Below are positions 1-7,672 of a stretch of 11,491 bases of DNA, one piece after another. A program made the translations under genes and the position numbers. The notes under the pieces were generated by a model. That model saw only the letters and a program-made list of their open reading frames with translations, was not told the DNA's origin and searched no databases. This DNA is from Baffinella frigidus (Eukaryota; Cryptophyceae; Cryptomonadales; Baffinellaceae), in NCBI GenBank assembly GCA_026770585.1, contig MU646332.1, forward strand, positions 321,049-332,539, given 5' to 3'. Position 1 is the first letter of the stretch, and the number at the start of each line of letters is the position of its first letter.

Positions 1-757
1 ACCCGAAACCCGAAACCCGAAACCCGAAACCCGAAACCCGAAACCCGCAACCCGCAACCCGAAACCCGAAACCCGAAACCCGAAACCCGAAACCCTAAAA
101 CCAATATCCAGGCTACGTCGAGACCTATGCGAACTTCTCGTCGAACTTCTCGTCGAACTTCTCGTCGAACTTCTCATCCCCCTCGCCGTACTCAACTCGC
201 TCGGTTGATACCCCACACCCTACACCCTACACCCTGATTCCTACACGCTCGAGCGACAAGGTGCGTCCCTAAACACTAAACCCTAAACCCTGAAACCTAG
301 ACCCTAAACCATAAACCATAAACCCTAAACCCTAAACCCTAAACCCTAAACCCTAAACCTCAAAACCTAAACCCTAAACCCTAAACCCAAAACCCTCAAC
401 CCTCAACCCTAAAACCTCAACCCTTTCCCCCCCTCAACCCTACACCCTACACCCTACACCCTAAAACCTAAACCTTAAAACCTAAACCCGAAACCCTAAA
501 ACCTAAACCCCAAAACCTAAAACCGAAACCCTAGGTGGATGAAGGCGAGACGGTGGGCGAGACGGTTGAGCATTTCGTGAGAGAACCCTCGACCCTAAAT
601 CCCAAACCCTAAACCCGAAACCCGAAACCCTAAACCCTAAACCCTAAACCCGAAACCCTACACCCTAAACCCTACACCCTAAACCCTAAACCCTAAACCC
701 TAAACCCGAAACCCGAAACCCTGAATCCTCAACCCTAAACCCTAAACCCTAAACCAG
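1..757. repeat. Degenerate C-rich telomere-like (CCCTAAA-type) arrays
   Basis: Several blocks of heptameric repeats fill this stretch. Positions 1 to about 97 are almost pure CCCGAAA. About 212-236 carry CCCTACA units, 264-535 mix CCCTAAA, CCCTCAA, CCCTACA and CCCTAAAA units, and 591-755 mix CCCTAAA and CCCGAAA. Short unique spacers separate them at about 98-211, 237-263 and 536-590. CCCTAAA is the C-strand of the plant/algal telomere repeat TTTAGGG, and a C-rich strand reading 5' to 3' is what a left chromosome end would show. The high variant load suggests subtelomeric or interstitial sequence rather than a tract freshly made by telomerase. Whether a chromosome end lies just to the left cannot be told from the window. 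Confidence 0.9.
131..175. repeat. 12-bp tandem repeat inside the telomere-like region
   Basis: GAACTTCTCGTC is repeated head to tail at 131, 143 and 155, with a partial fourth unit at 167-175. It sits in a unique spacer between telomere-like blocks. The unit length is a multiple of three, but no supported reading frame runs through it, so it is called a simple minisatellite. Confidence 0.85.
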
Positions 758-865
758 GTGAGGGATCTGGGCGCAAAGCTCTGGTCCGCCGTGACAGACA
801 TCACTGAGGATACCATTCAGGTAGAGGCGGACATCCCGCAGTCCGACATCCCGTTAGACATTTAA
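758..865 (+). pseudogene. Coding-like terminal exon remnant, unknown protein
   Basis: An open frame of 35 codons ends at TAA (863-865). It translates to a compositionally normal, mildly acidic peptide that begins VRDLGAKLWSAV and ends SDIPLDI. It is not obviously a shadow of repeats, unlike its neighbours. It follows directly on CCCTAAACCAG, so an AG at 756-757 could be a 3' splice acceptor, making this a last exon, or the remains of one, after an intron built of telomere-like repeats. There is no ATG at its start and no upstream exon in the window. I do not recognise the family. It may be a gene fragment captured in subtelomeric DNA; a chance open frame is also possible at this length. Confidence 0.3.
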
Positions 866-985
866 AATTGGTAAGACCGGGCCGTGTTTCGCCCCATGGT
901 TGACCAGTGAATTCCGTAGGCGAAAGTGACTTAACCGTAGGGGGTAGCTTCCCGTGGCGGGCCCGTCTATCCCGAGGCGGGCCTA

Positions 986-1106
986 CAGGGGTACCTCACT
1001 CATAAGAAAGAAAGCGACTCCTCCTAGGACCGTACAGTAGGCCTATGCCTAGGGCCCTATGGTGATTCTAGGGGGGTGGTTGTTTCTTATCAGCGAGGTA
1101 CCCCTG
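986..1106. mobile_element. MITE family A, complete copy, TA-flanked
   Basis: The left end CAGGGGTACCTCACTCATAA (from 986) is the inverted counterpart of the right end, which finishes in GCGAGGTACCCCTG at 1106. TA dinucleotides at 984-985 and 1107-1108 flank it. The 121-bp length, TIRs beginning with CAG, TA duplication and absence of coding capacity are the marks of a Tc1/mariner-type miniature element. The interior shares the CTACAGTAGGCCTATGCCTA core with the copy at 8559-8691, which confirms a family. Confidence 0.85.
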
Positions 1107-1108
1107 TA

Positions 1109-1546
1109 TCCCGCTTGTGAGGGAGTGCGATCTCGCGTCGTTCAGGGTTGAGGGTTTAGAGGGTTTAGAGCAGGACAGGGTCTGGGACGGGCCCGCCGCG
1201 GGGCAGGAGGCCCGGGTGGAGATATTTACCCGGCTGGATTCGGGGTGAGCTGAGCGATGTAAACGCACGTGCCGCCCTTCTGAAGTAGGCATGTGCACTA
1301 TAGACTCCTCTGTGGATTAGATCCTGGAAGGCAACAGCCCCCGCGCGGGGGGGGGGGGTATTATGGGCATGTTAGTTTCATTAAATGATTGTCTCTATCG
1401 CTCGGGGGTGCATTTTCCGCGGTCGTGGTGCATGTGTTGTGGGTAGTGTGGGTAGGATGGGAACTCCGACTCCGACGCTGGGATCGTGCATGTGTCTGGG
1501 TTGAGACAGATCCAATGGCTCCAACAGCTTCTGCTGCGGAGTGGTA
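1109..1546. other. Intergenic stretch with no recognisable gene
   Basis: Apart from the small telomere-like tract at 1140-1168, this holds GC-rich unique DNA and a 12-base G run at 1347-1358. Open frames here, such as 1389-1628, run into MITE arm sequence and have no family resemblance, so no gene is called. Confidence 0.5.
1140..1168. repeat. Short G-rich telomere-like tract
   Basis: Four degenerate units (CAGGGTTGAGGGTTTAGAGGG type) occur here in G-rich orientation, opposite to the array at 1-757. It is a small interstitial telomere-like island. Confidence 0.6.
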
Positions 1547-1590
1547 CAGGGGTACCTCGCTACAGCGATACCTCGCCTATAAGAACATCC
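1547..1590. mobile_element. MITE family A, solo left arm with nested second arm
   Basis: TA (1545-1546) is followed by CAGGGGTACCTCGC, then by TACAGCGATACCTCGCCTAT and AAGAAC. This reads as one left arm interrupted after 14 bases by a second, diverged left arm. No matching right arm is found downstream, so the element is incomplete. Confidence 0.55.
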
Positions 1591-2079
1591 TTGCTCGAGG
1601 GCCGGCCGGCCGTCGTGTCCTTAAATGAGTACCAGAGGGTTGACTAAATCTCGCGTGCCGCGTGATCAATAAACGGTGCTTTCCCCCATCAGAGGAGCTA
1701 ATGAAACGCGAAGCAGAGCCCCGCAAATGCTCTCTTCTGGCTCCAAGAAATAACCTACGATCCCACCGGTCCTTTAGGTTCTTCAGGTTCTTTTAACTCC
1801 CAGCATAGGCGGGAAAATGGAAAGCTCTGCAGGATGGCCCAGCGTTGTCTCAAGTTAAATGAACCTAAAGGAACTAAGTTCAAAGAACCTAAAGGACCTA
1901 ACTTGGCTAAAAGAACCTAAAGGACCTAACTTAAAAGAGCCTCCCGGTAACCACAAAAGAGCCTCCCGGCAACCACAGGGCCAAACGGTCCTGCTTCAGG
2001 GGTTACTCCAATTTAAGAACACGCCCCCCCCCCCTTCGGACCACCCTAAGGATGTAGGCATAGTGATTAAAATCGATTA
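1591..2079. other. Intergenic stretch, no gene seen
   Basis: Beyond the CCTAAAGGAC repeats, this holds a duplicated AAGAGCCTCCCGG motif (about 1936-1970), a CAATTTAAGAACACG motif near 2010 like that in the 8700-8815 repeats, and a C run at about 2022-2034. An AATAAA near 1666 has no convincing gene upstream. Confidence 0.45.
1768..1945. repeat. CCTAAAGGAC direct and inverted repeats
   Basis: GGTCCTTTAGGTTCTT at about 1768-1783 is the reverse complement of AAGAACCTAAAGGACC, which occurs twice (about 1884 and 1909). A shorter variant lies near 1862. The arrangement could fold into a hairpin of about 130-150 nt. The motif recurs as an inverted pair at about 4164-4176 and 4214-4222, so it may be the end repeat of another decayed element. 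Confidence 0.5.
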
Positions 2080-2108
2080 CAGCCCTTACTCGATTACAAG
2101 GTCACACA
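2080..2108 (+). repeat. Left terminal inverted repeat of the pogo-like element
   Basis: 29 bases are identical to the reverse complement of 3963-3991, beginning CAGCCC and including CGATTACAAGGTCACACA. TA precedes it. Confidence 0.9.
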
Positions 2109-2137
2109 ATACAAGGTCACACACTGGACACTCCGAT

Positions 2138-2230
2138 GTGGACCTTAATTATTTAAGGTCCGCACACTGGCTGCTTTTTTGTGGACCTTAAATCTAAGGT
2201 CACACACACTGACTGCTTTTCGTGTGTGGA
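2138..2230. repeat. Left subterminal palindromic repeats (GGACCTT type)
   Basis: Two copies of a palindrome of the form GGACCTTAA...TTAAGGTCC lie here, each followed by CACAC(A)CTG(A/G)CTGCTTTT. They mirror the repeats next to the right TIR (3880-3898 and 3922-3940). Subterminal repeats in this superfamily are often transposase binding sites; that role is inferred here. Confidence 0.7.
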
Positions 2231-2699
2231 CTTACAACAGCGAAAAAAAATTGATCTTTAGAGTGCTTACCCCCCCGGAGAATGGAGCTGGTGAATTTTT
2301 GGGTCCAAAAAAATGTCAACATTTCCCAGGAAAAACTGGTTTCCCGAGTGGTGCAAGTTGAAAAAATTCATGTACATGTACATGTACTGTACAGTGTATT
2401 CAGTGCAACCCCCAATAAAAAAATCCAAAATCATCGGGACTCGCCGTACAAACTGTGTCTTGAGAAAGCGTGCCTCCTATGCCCTCCGCCCTGCTCTTCC
2501 CTCGTCATGGATTCATTCTCACACGGGTCCCCGATTGTGGACATTCACATGGTCAAAACCCGCCTCGGGACCGGAGTTCCCCGCTCCCCTGAATCCAATG
2601 CACCCATTCTCTCTCTATGCCCCCCCTAATTTCCCGCCTTACCCCTGGACCCTACATGTAACGCAAACACCGCCCTAACTTGACCCCCCCCACCTGACT

Positions 2700-2855
2700 A
2701 ATCTTAAAGGTTAAACTCTAAATTTTAAACCCTAAATTTTAAACTCCAACACCCTCACCCGGAACCCTCTGTCACAGGTGGAAAGGGGATGAACCCCAGA
2801 TCTTGCAGCGTGGAACACTAAACCCTGACCCTAAACCCTAACACCTCTTTCACAG
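2700..2855 (+). promoter_or_regulatory. Intron-like tract with two duplicated 3' splice-site motifs
   Basis: This stretch is made of TAAACCCTAAA-like heptamers and ends CCTCTTTCACAG immediately before the transposase exon at 2856. A near-identical motif, CCTCTGTCACAGGTGG, lies about 79 bases earlier (about 2766-2781). Both have a pyrimidine run followed by CACAG, the form of a spliceosomal 3' splice site. Opening the exon at the second AG gives an uninterrupted transposase frame. No matching donor was identified in the window. Confidence 0.5.
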
Positions 2856-3743
2856 GTGGTGATCAATGCGAAAAAGAAGGGCGAGGCGATGCTGGGGTTC
2901 ATGGACAACCTGGGCTCGCAGACAGCCGGGCCGTTCAAGGGGCTTCTCAAGAACCAAGGCATCGCCCCGCACTTCCTCCCTCCTGGTACCACGGACAACA
3001 CGCAAGTCGTCGACGGGGAGGTCGCCTTCTCGCACAAGCATCTCACCAACGAGGAGCGCGACGACTGGATGCATCAGCCGACCGGCCGGCCCGGAGCGCC
3101 CGACGACGAGATCAACGCCGACCGCATCAGCACGAGCAAGAAGGACGCGACGGGTGGGGTTCAGCACGTCTCCGCCAGCGAGCTCCGCGTCCTCGTCACG
3201 CACTGGGCAGGCAACGCGTGGACGAAGCTGTGCGAGGGGGGGGGGGAGGGGCGCGAGGAGAAGCTGCCGTTCAACATGTACAAGCTGGGGCGCAAGCTGG
3301 GGGCCTGCATGTCGATCGACGGGTCTCGCGACCATCTGATCAACCTGCAGGGTTGGCCTAAGGACGCCCCCCCCTTCACGTTCTCGGAGACCGACTTGAA
3401 CTGGGAGAGCGAGGAGAAGAAGGCTGAGGCTGCGAGCAGGGCGTGGGACGACACCTGGGTTGGCAACGATGAGGAGCAGCTCCTCGAATTAGAGGGGGAC
3501 TCGGGAGTCGAGGATCGATCCGTTCGGGCTCTCGAGGACGACTCAGATGACGATCCGGAGGACGCTAGGGAGTACCTAGACTTCGCTAAATTCCCAGAAC
3601 CTGACGAGCTCTCGTCGGATGAGGAAGGCGGTGGTGAAGAGGGGGGTGAGGAGGGGAGCGATGAGGGGGGCGAGGAGGAGAGCGAGGATTCACAGGAAGA
3701 TGTTCCCCTTGCTCAGAGGAAGAGGAAGGTTGCACGGGTCTAA
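2856..3743 (+). CDS. pogo-like (DDE_1-type) transposase, C-terminal catalytic exon
   Basis: This 295-codon open exon encodes the second and third catalytic acidic residues of an RNase-H-fold transposase. The signature GFMDNLG has Asp at residue 17, and LPPGTTDNTQVVD has Asp at residue 53, giving a DD35D spacing as in pogo/Tc1-mariner enzymes, which cut and rejoin transposon ends at TA. After the core come a charged region (about 60-170), WESEEKKAEAASRAW near 185-200, a strongly acidic Glu/Asp/Ser/Gly tail (about 205-285), and a basic end, RKRKVARV, that could be a nuclear localisation signal. The frame opens directly after CACAG with GTG, not ATG, so this is read as an exon after a splice acceptor. 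The helix-turn-helix domain and first Asp are absent upstream. The stop TAA is followed at once by AATAAA-like sequence (3742-3747), a possible polyadenylation signal. A second copy of the C-terminal part lies reversed at 4593-5368. Confidence 0.8.
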   Translation: MVINAKKKGEAMLGFMDNLGSQTAGPFKGLLKNQGIAPHFLPPGTTDNTQVVDGEVAFSHKHLTNEERDDWMHQPTGRPGAPDDEINADRISTSKKDATGGVQHVSASELRVLVTHWAGNAWTKLCEGGGEGREEKLPFNMYKLGRKLGACMSIDGSRDHLINLQGWPKDAPPFTFSETDLNWESEEKKAEAASRAWDDTWVGNDEEQLLELEGDSGVEDRSVRALEDDSDDDPEDAREYLDFAKFPEPDELSSDEEGGGEEGGEEGSDEGGEEESEDSQEDVPLAQRKRKVARV

Positions 3744-3747
3744 TAAA
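3742..3747 (+). terminator. Possible polyadenylation signal overlapping the transposase stop
   Basis: TAATAAAGGA places AATAAA one base after the start of the stop codon. It is the only such signal near the exon end. Use of this motif in the organism is assumed. Confidence 0.4.
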
Positions 3748-3799
3748 GGACAGCCGAGCTGATCACGTGTCTTGGTTGTACATGTAGATGTACTGAATT

Positions 3800-3960
3800 C
3801 AAGGTCCGCACACACTCGTCGTTCGCGAACCTTGCTGAATTTAAGGTCATTTAAGGTCACACACTGACTGCTTTTCTGTGGACCTTAAATTTAAGGTCAC
3901 ACATACTGACTGCTTTCCTGTGGACCTTAAATTTAAGGTCACACACACTGACTGCTCAAA
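3800..3960. repeat. Right subterminal palindromic repeats (GGACCTT type)
   Basis: GGACCTTAAATTTAAGGTC occurs at 3880-3898 and 3922-3940 (42-bp period), with CACACACTGACTGCTTTTC between the copies. A diverged unit lies near 3841-3862. They are inverted relatives of the left subterminal set. Confidence 0.75.
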
Positions 3961-3962
3961 AG

Positions 3963-3991
3963 TGTGTGACCTTGTAATCGAGTAAGGGCTG
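3963..3991 (-). repeat. Right terminal inverted repeat of the pogo-like element
   Basis: This is a perfect inverted copy of 2080-2108, ending GGGCTG and followed by TA at 3992-3993. Confidence 0.9.
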
Positions 3992-3993
3992 TA

Positions 3994-4592
3994 GCATCTC
4001 ACATGAGCAGTGTCTTGTCCTGTCCCCGCTGTGAGACTGAAGACTAACGACTGAGCTTTTAGTCTTCTGTTTCCGCAGCCGCGGCAGCCCGTACCCTTTC
4101 CCGATGCAGTCCTTTCTACGGAAGGGCGTGTCGTTGGCATATGTTGGGCGAAATTAAAACCTTAAGGACCTAAAGGACGAGCTGCAGCTCGTCGAGGCTG
4201 TCCATGGCGCGTTCGGTCCTTTAGGTACATAGGCGGACACCTTTGGTGCTTTGGTGCTTTCATTTACACTCACATCGAAGGCCACAGCCCACCTCACTCT
4301 TGAGGAGTTGGGAGTAATCTACACCCGGAACTGGTTCTGTAGAAAGGCCATGCTTCCTTTCGGATCACATCAGACCCCCCTGTAAAGAGGATCGCGGCAG
4401 AACCTGCCCAAATGGGCACTGAGAAATGGCTCCAACGAATGAAATAACCCCTCGCTAGAGCGACTGTGGTAAATGTTGGCCGCTTTTCGGGTTCCCGGTT
4501 TGCCGGTTTGCCGGTTTTACAAGTTCCGTCAGGGTTTTAAAGCCGATTTCATTTGAACCAGATTCCTCGAAACGGTGCGTTTTGAAAGGATT
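3994..4592. other. Gene-free stretch between the two transposase copies
   Basis: No coding region can be supported. It contains an 18-bp perfect palindrome, GACGAGCTGCAGCTCGTC (4176-4193), flanked by inverted CCTAAAGGAC motifs. It also contains a doubled TTTGGTGC (about 4242-4258) and a triple CCGGTTTG (about 4496-4516). Confidence 0.5.
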
Positions 4593-5368
4593 TTAGTCTA
4601 CTTTTTTTTCGCCTTCCTCATCCGACGAGGGCTCGGAGGGGACTACGAACTTGGCGAGGTCCAGGAACTCCCTACAGGGCTTACTCGATCACAAGGTCAC
4701 ACAATACAAGGTCACACACCGTAAACTGAGATGTAGACGTTAATTATTTAACGTCCGCACAACACACCCCTTTTCTGCGGACGTTAAATTTAACGTCCCC
4801 CCACCACACCCCTTTTCTGTGGACGTTTAATACAGAGACAGATTTTTGGCTTTTGGAGTGCCTACCCCCCCGGAGAATGGAGCTGGCGAATTTTCGGGTC
4901 GAAAAAAATGTCAACATTTCCCAGGAAAAACTGGGTTCCCGAGTGGTGCAAATCGAAAAAGTTCATGTACACAGTGAATTTGACGTCCGCACACACCCGT
5001 TTTTCGCGAACATCGCTGAATTTAAGGTCACATTTAACGTCCACACCACACCCCTTTTCTGCGGACGTTCAATTTAACGTCCCCACACCCCTTTTCTGTG
5101 GACGTTAAATTTAACGTCCGCCCTCCACACCTTCCCCTTTTTTTGGTGTGACCTTGTAATCGAGTAAGCCATGTATCGTCCTCCGGCTCGTCATCTGAGT
5201 CGTCCTCGAGAGGCCGAACAGATCCATCCGACTCCTCCTCCTCTAATTCGAGGAGCTGCTGCTCATCGTTGCCAACCCAGTCATGGTCCCACGCCCTGCT
5301 CGCAGCGACAGCCTTCTTCTCCTCGCTCTCCCAGCCCACGTCGGCTTCCGAGAACGAACGAGAAGGGT
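4593..5368 (-). pseudogene. Second, disrupted copy of the transposase C-terminal region
   Basis: On the minus strand, 5368 down to 5176 encodes SFSEADVGWESEEKKAVAAS and continues to EDDSDDEPEDD. It aligns closely with residues about 175-240 of the plus-strand exon at 2856-3743. The match resumes at 4672 down to 4611 (EFLDLAKF, then SSDEEG) and ends in frame GEKKKVD with a stop at 4593-4595. The two halves are separated exactly by a TA-flanked 499-bp MITE. A small duplication near 5352-5364 shifts the frame at the upstream edge of homology, and nothing N-terminal remains, so the gene is dead. The short basic end KKKVD replaces the longer acidic tail of the other copy. Insertion plus TA duplication totals 501 bp, a multiple of three, but the frame meets a stop inside the MITE at 5034. 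Confidence 0.8.
4675..5173. mobile_element. MITE: internal-deletion derivative of the pogo-like element
   Basis: TA at 4673-4674 and 5174-5175 flanks CAGGGCTTACTCGATCACAA and its inverted counterpart ending CGAGTAAGCCATG. The left 300 bp match the 5' end of the 2080-3991 element (for example CCCCCCCGGAGAATGGAGCT, then AATGTCAACATTTCCCAGG). The right 200 bp match its 3' end. The coding middle is missing. Subterminal palindromes are of the GGACGTT type (about 4735-4757, 4780-4799, 5062-5081, 5100-5119). It has inserted in the transposase fragment at 4593-5368. Confidence 0.85.
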
Positions 5369-5418
5369 GTGGGTATCTAGGCTCTAAGGGCATCTAAGGA
5401 CGCAAGGTTACGAGGACG
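5368..5418. repeat. Dispersed repeat, copy 1 (pair at about 9898-9948)
   Basis: GTGGGTATCTAGGCTCTAAG and the following ~30 bases (GGACGCAAGGTTACGAGGAC) match 9898-9948 with only a few differences. Confidence 0.75.
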
Positions 5419-5593
5419 TCGGCGTAAATTCACTTAGGCCTCCTTAAGTGCATTCACTTCGGCCGTCTAAGTAGCGAGAGTTGACTAGTAACTACCGGCC
5501 TTCTAAGGCCGGCTCAAGATCTCGAGTAAATCCAGCGAAAGACAGTGGCCTCCTCAGGATTCGTGGAGCCTGTAGCGTTCAGAAAGGGGGGGG
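5369..5593. other. Unrelated spacer inside the rearranged second transposon copy
   Basis: This segment replaces the interior expected between the 5' arm (5594-5820) and the transposase fragment. Its first ~50 bases recur near 9898. No coding region is seen. It includes CCTTCTAAGGCCGG-type short inverted repeats. Confidence 0.45.
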
Positions 5594-5820
5594 CGACCCG
5601 AAAATTTGCCAGCTCCATTCTCCGGGGGGCTAGCTCTCTAAAGACCAAAACAATTTCGCTGTATTAACGTCCACGAAAACAACAGTCAGTGTGCAGACGT
5701 TAAATTTAACGTCCGCAGAAAAGCAGTCAGTATGCGGACGTTAAATAATTAACGTCCACATCGGAGTGTCCAGTGTATTATTACCTTGTGTTGTGTGACC
5801 TTGATTTCGAGTCAGCCCTG
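5594..5820 (-). mobile_element. 5' terminal arm of a second pogo-like element, reversed
   Basis: Read on the minus strand from 5820, it begins CAGGGCTGACTCGAAATCAA. It follows the left end of the 2080-3991 element through the subterminal palindromes (GGACGTT type) to the CCCCGGAGAATGGAGCTGGC segment, where homology stops near 5594. TA follows at 5821-5822. With the transposase fragment at 4593-5368 in the same orientation, it forms one rearranged element whose 3' TIR is absent. Confidence 0.8.
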
Positions 5821-5822
5821 TA

Positions 5823-5869
5823 TGGTGGTCCTTGAGGGGTGGGCGTTTCTTATGAGCGAGGTACCCCTG
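5823..5869. mobile_element. MITE family A, right half only
   Basis: TGGTGGTCCTTGAGGGG leads into GCGTTTCTTATGAGCGAGGT and ends ACCCCTG at 5869, with TA at 5870-5871. It matches the right half of the copy at 8559-8691 and starts abruptly at the TA next to the pogo-like arm. Confidence 0.75.
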
Positions 5870-5873
5870 TACG

Positions 5874-5985
5874 TCCTCCCTCCTTTCCTTGTCAACCAAT
5901 GTCCTCCCTCCTTTCCCTGGCAACCGATGCCCTGCTACCTTTCCCTCGCAACCAATGTCCTCCCTCCTTTTCCTCACAACCATCA
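5874..5985. repeat. 28-bp tandem repeat, four units
   Basis: Units at 5874, 5902, 5930 and 5958 follow the pattern TCCTCCCTCCTTTCCC..CAACCAATG with a few substitutions. Pyrimidine-rich, with no coding role seen. Confidence 0.85.
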
Positions 5986-5989
5986 GAAT

Positions 5990-6019
5990 CCCTCTCTTAT
6001 GAGCGAGATTCCCCAGTGC
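5990..6019. mobile_element. MITE family A, degenerate right arm
   Basis: CTCTTATGAGCGAGATTCCC then CAGTG resembles the family right end TTCTTATGAGCGAGGTACCC then CTG. The outer end is decayed and no left arm is paired with it. Confidence 0.5.
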
Positions 6020-6054
6020 AGCTGTACGGTTGAGCATGACCTCTCTTGCCTCTT

Positions 6055-6162
6055 AACGGGCCCATCCCAGGCTCCGTCATCACACAGTTGAGGGTGGTGC
6101 GGCTGCCTGCGGAGGACGGTGCTCGAGCTGTCAGCGTTCGTGATGTGCTGAATCAACGATGA
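6055..6162 (+). pseudogene. Coding-like patch, unknown protein
   Basis: The frame opened at 6055 reads to a TGA at 6160-6162 and contains QLRVVRLPAEDGARAVSVRD followed by VLNQR. This has the look of a small beta-strand plus helix start of a DNA-binding domain, but I cannot name a family. There is no ATG and an upstream stop lies close by. Further on, ACTTCTCCTCCCACCAG next to GTAAGAG (about 6289-6311) resembles an acceptor and a donor side by side. It may be a decayed gene; chance is not excluded. Confidence 0.2.
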
Positions 6163-6523
6163 TTTCCCCACCGCGAACGTTTCCATGCAATGATGCAGCT
6201 GTACTGGGGTTGATCGCGCACACTAACCCAGGGCAGCCCTACCGTAAAGTGAGGGCTGTATGTGTCCTTGTTCGCGTCCTGATAAGGAAACTTCTCCTCC
6301 CACCAGGTAAGAGTGCAGTTCACGCGCAGTAAAGCAGGCACATGCCAGGCTCTAGAGGCGCAGTGGAGCAGACACGAGAGCATCGAGAACCGGAGAAGAC
6401 CGCTTTATTATTTGCAAAGCGCTGCTCGCGAGAGAGCCTAATCGAAATCGAATCGACACCAAGCCCCTGTGCCCTACCAGAGGAGGCAGGCAGCAGCAGC
6501 CAGCGCGCCAGCGAGGCACTGGT
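6163..6523. other. Region downstream of H4, no gene seen
   Basis: No supported coding region. On the minus strand, AATAAA (6404-6409, read from TTTATT) lies about 165 bases past the H4 stop and could serve as a polyadenylation signal. A CAGCAGCAGC run lies at about 6489-6502. Confidence 0.4.
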
Positions 6524-6540
6524 TGGTGTTGAAAACACCA
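6524..6540 (-). terminator. Histone-type 3' stem-loop for H4
   Basis: On the minus strand, TGGTGTTTTCAACACCA forms a 7-bp stem with a 3-nt loop (or a shorter stem with a 5-nt loop), 34 nt after the H4 stop. Position, GG/CC stem ends and U-rich loop fit the 3' hairpin of replication-dependent histone mRNAs. The H1-like gene carries a matching hairpin at 7998-8013, which supports the call. Confidence 0.75.
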
Positions 6541-6573
6541 GTCAGCAGAGACGTGAGTCAATTGGCTGGGCGC

Positions 6574-7672
<1,099 letters not shown>

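Larger units (their letters stand above)
2080..3991 (+). mobile_element. pogo/Tc1-mariner-like DNA transposon, TIR-complete
   Basis: The element is bounded by TA at 2078-2079 and 3992-3993. Its ends form a perfect 29-bp inverted repeat (2080-2108 and 3963-3991) that starts CAGCCCTTACTCGATTACAA. TA duplication and CAG-starting TIRs are typical of Tc1/mariner/pogo elements. Just inside both ends are palindromic GGACCTTAA/TTAAGGTCC subterminal repeats. The interior holds one plus-strand coding exon (2856-3743) with a DD35D transposase core. At 1912 bp it is close to full length for such elements, but the 770 bp before the exon do not encode the expected DNA-binding domain or first catalytic aspartate. 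The copy is therefore probably non-autonomous, or its 5' exons have decayed beyond recognition. Perfect TIRs suggest recent insertion or strong homogenisation. Confidence 0.85.

Noticed and set aside
1389-1628. 79-codon open frame
   Set aside because: It runs through the family A MITE arm at 1547-1590 and has no family resemblance.
2282-2678. Overlapping open frames upstream of the transposase exon
   Set aside because: They do not resemble a transposase N-terminus, and the start of the region is shared with the non-coding MITE at 4675-5173.
2850-3466. Minus-strand open frames across the transposase exon
   Set aside because: Antisense shadows; the plus frame carries catalytic motifs and a conserved paralogous fragment.
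6234-6259. CAGCCCTA...TGAGGGCTGTA as a tiny pogo-like element
   Set aside because: Only the terminal hexamers match the TIR; the sequence between is 10-12 bases, so it is likely chance.
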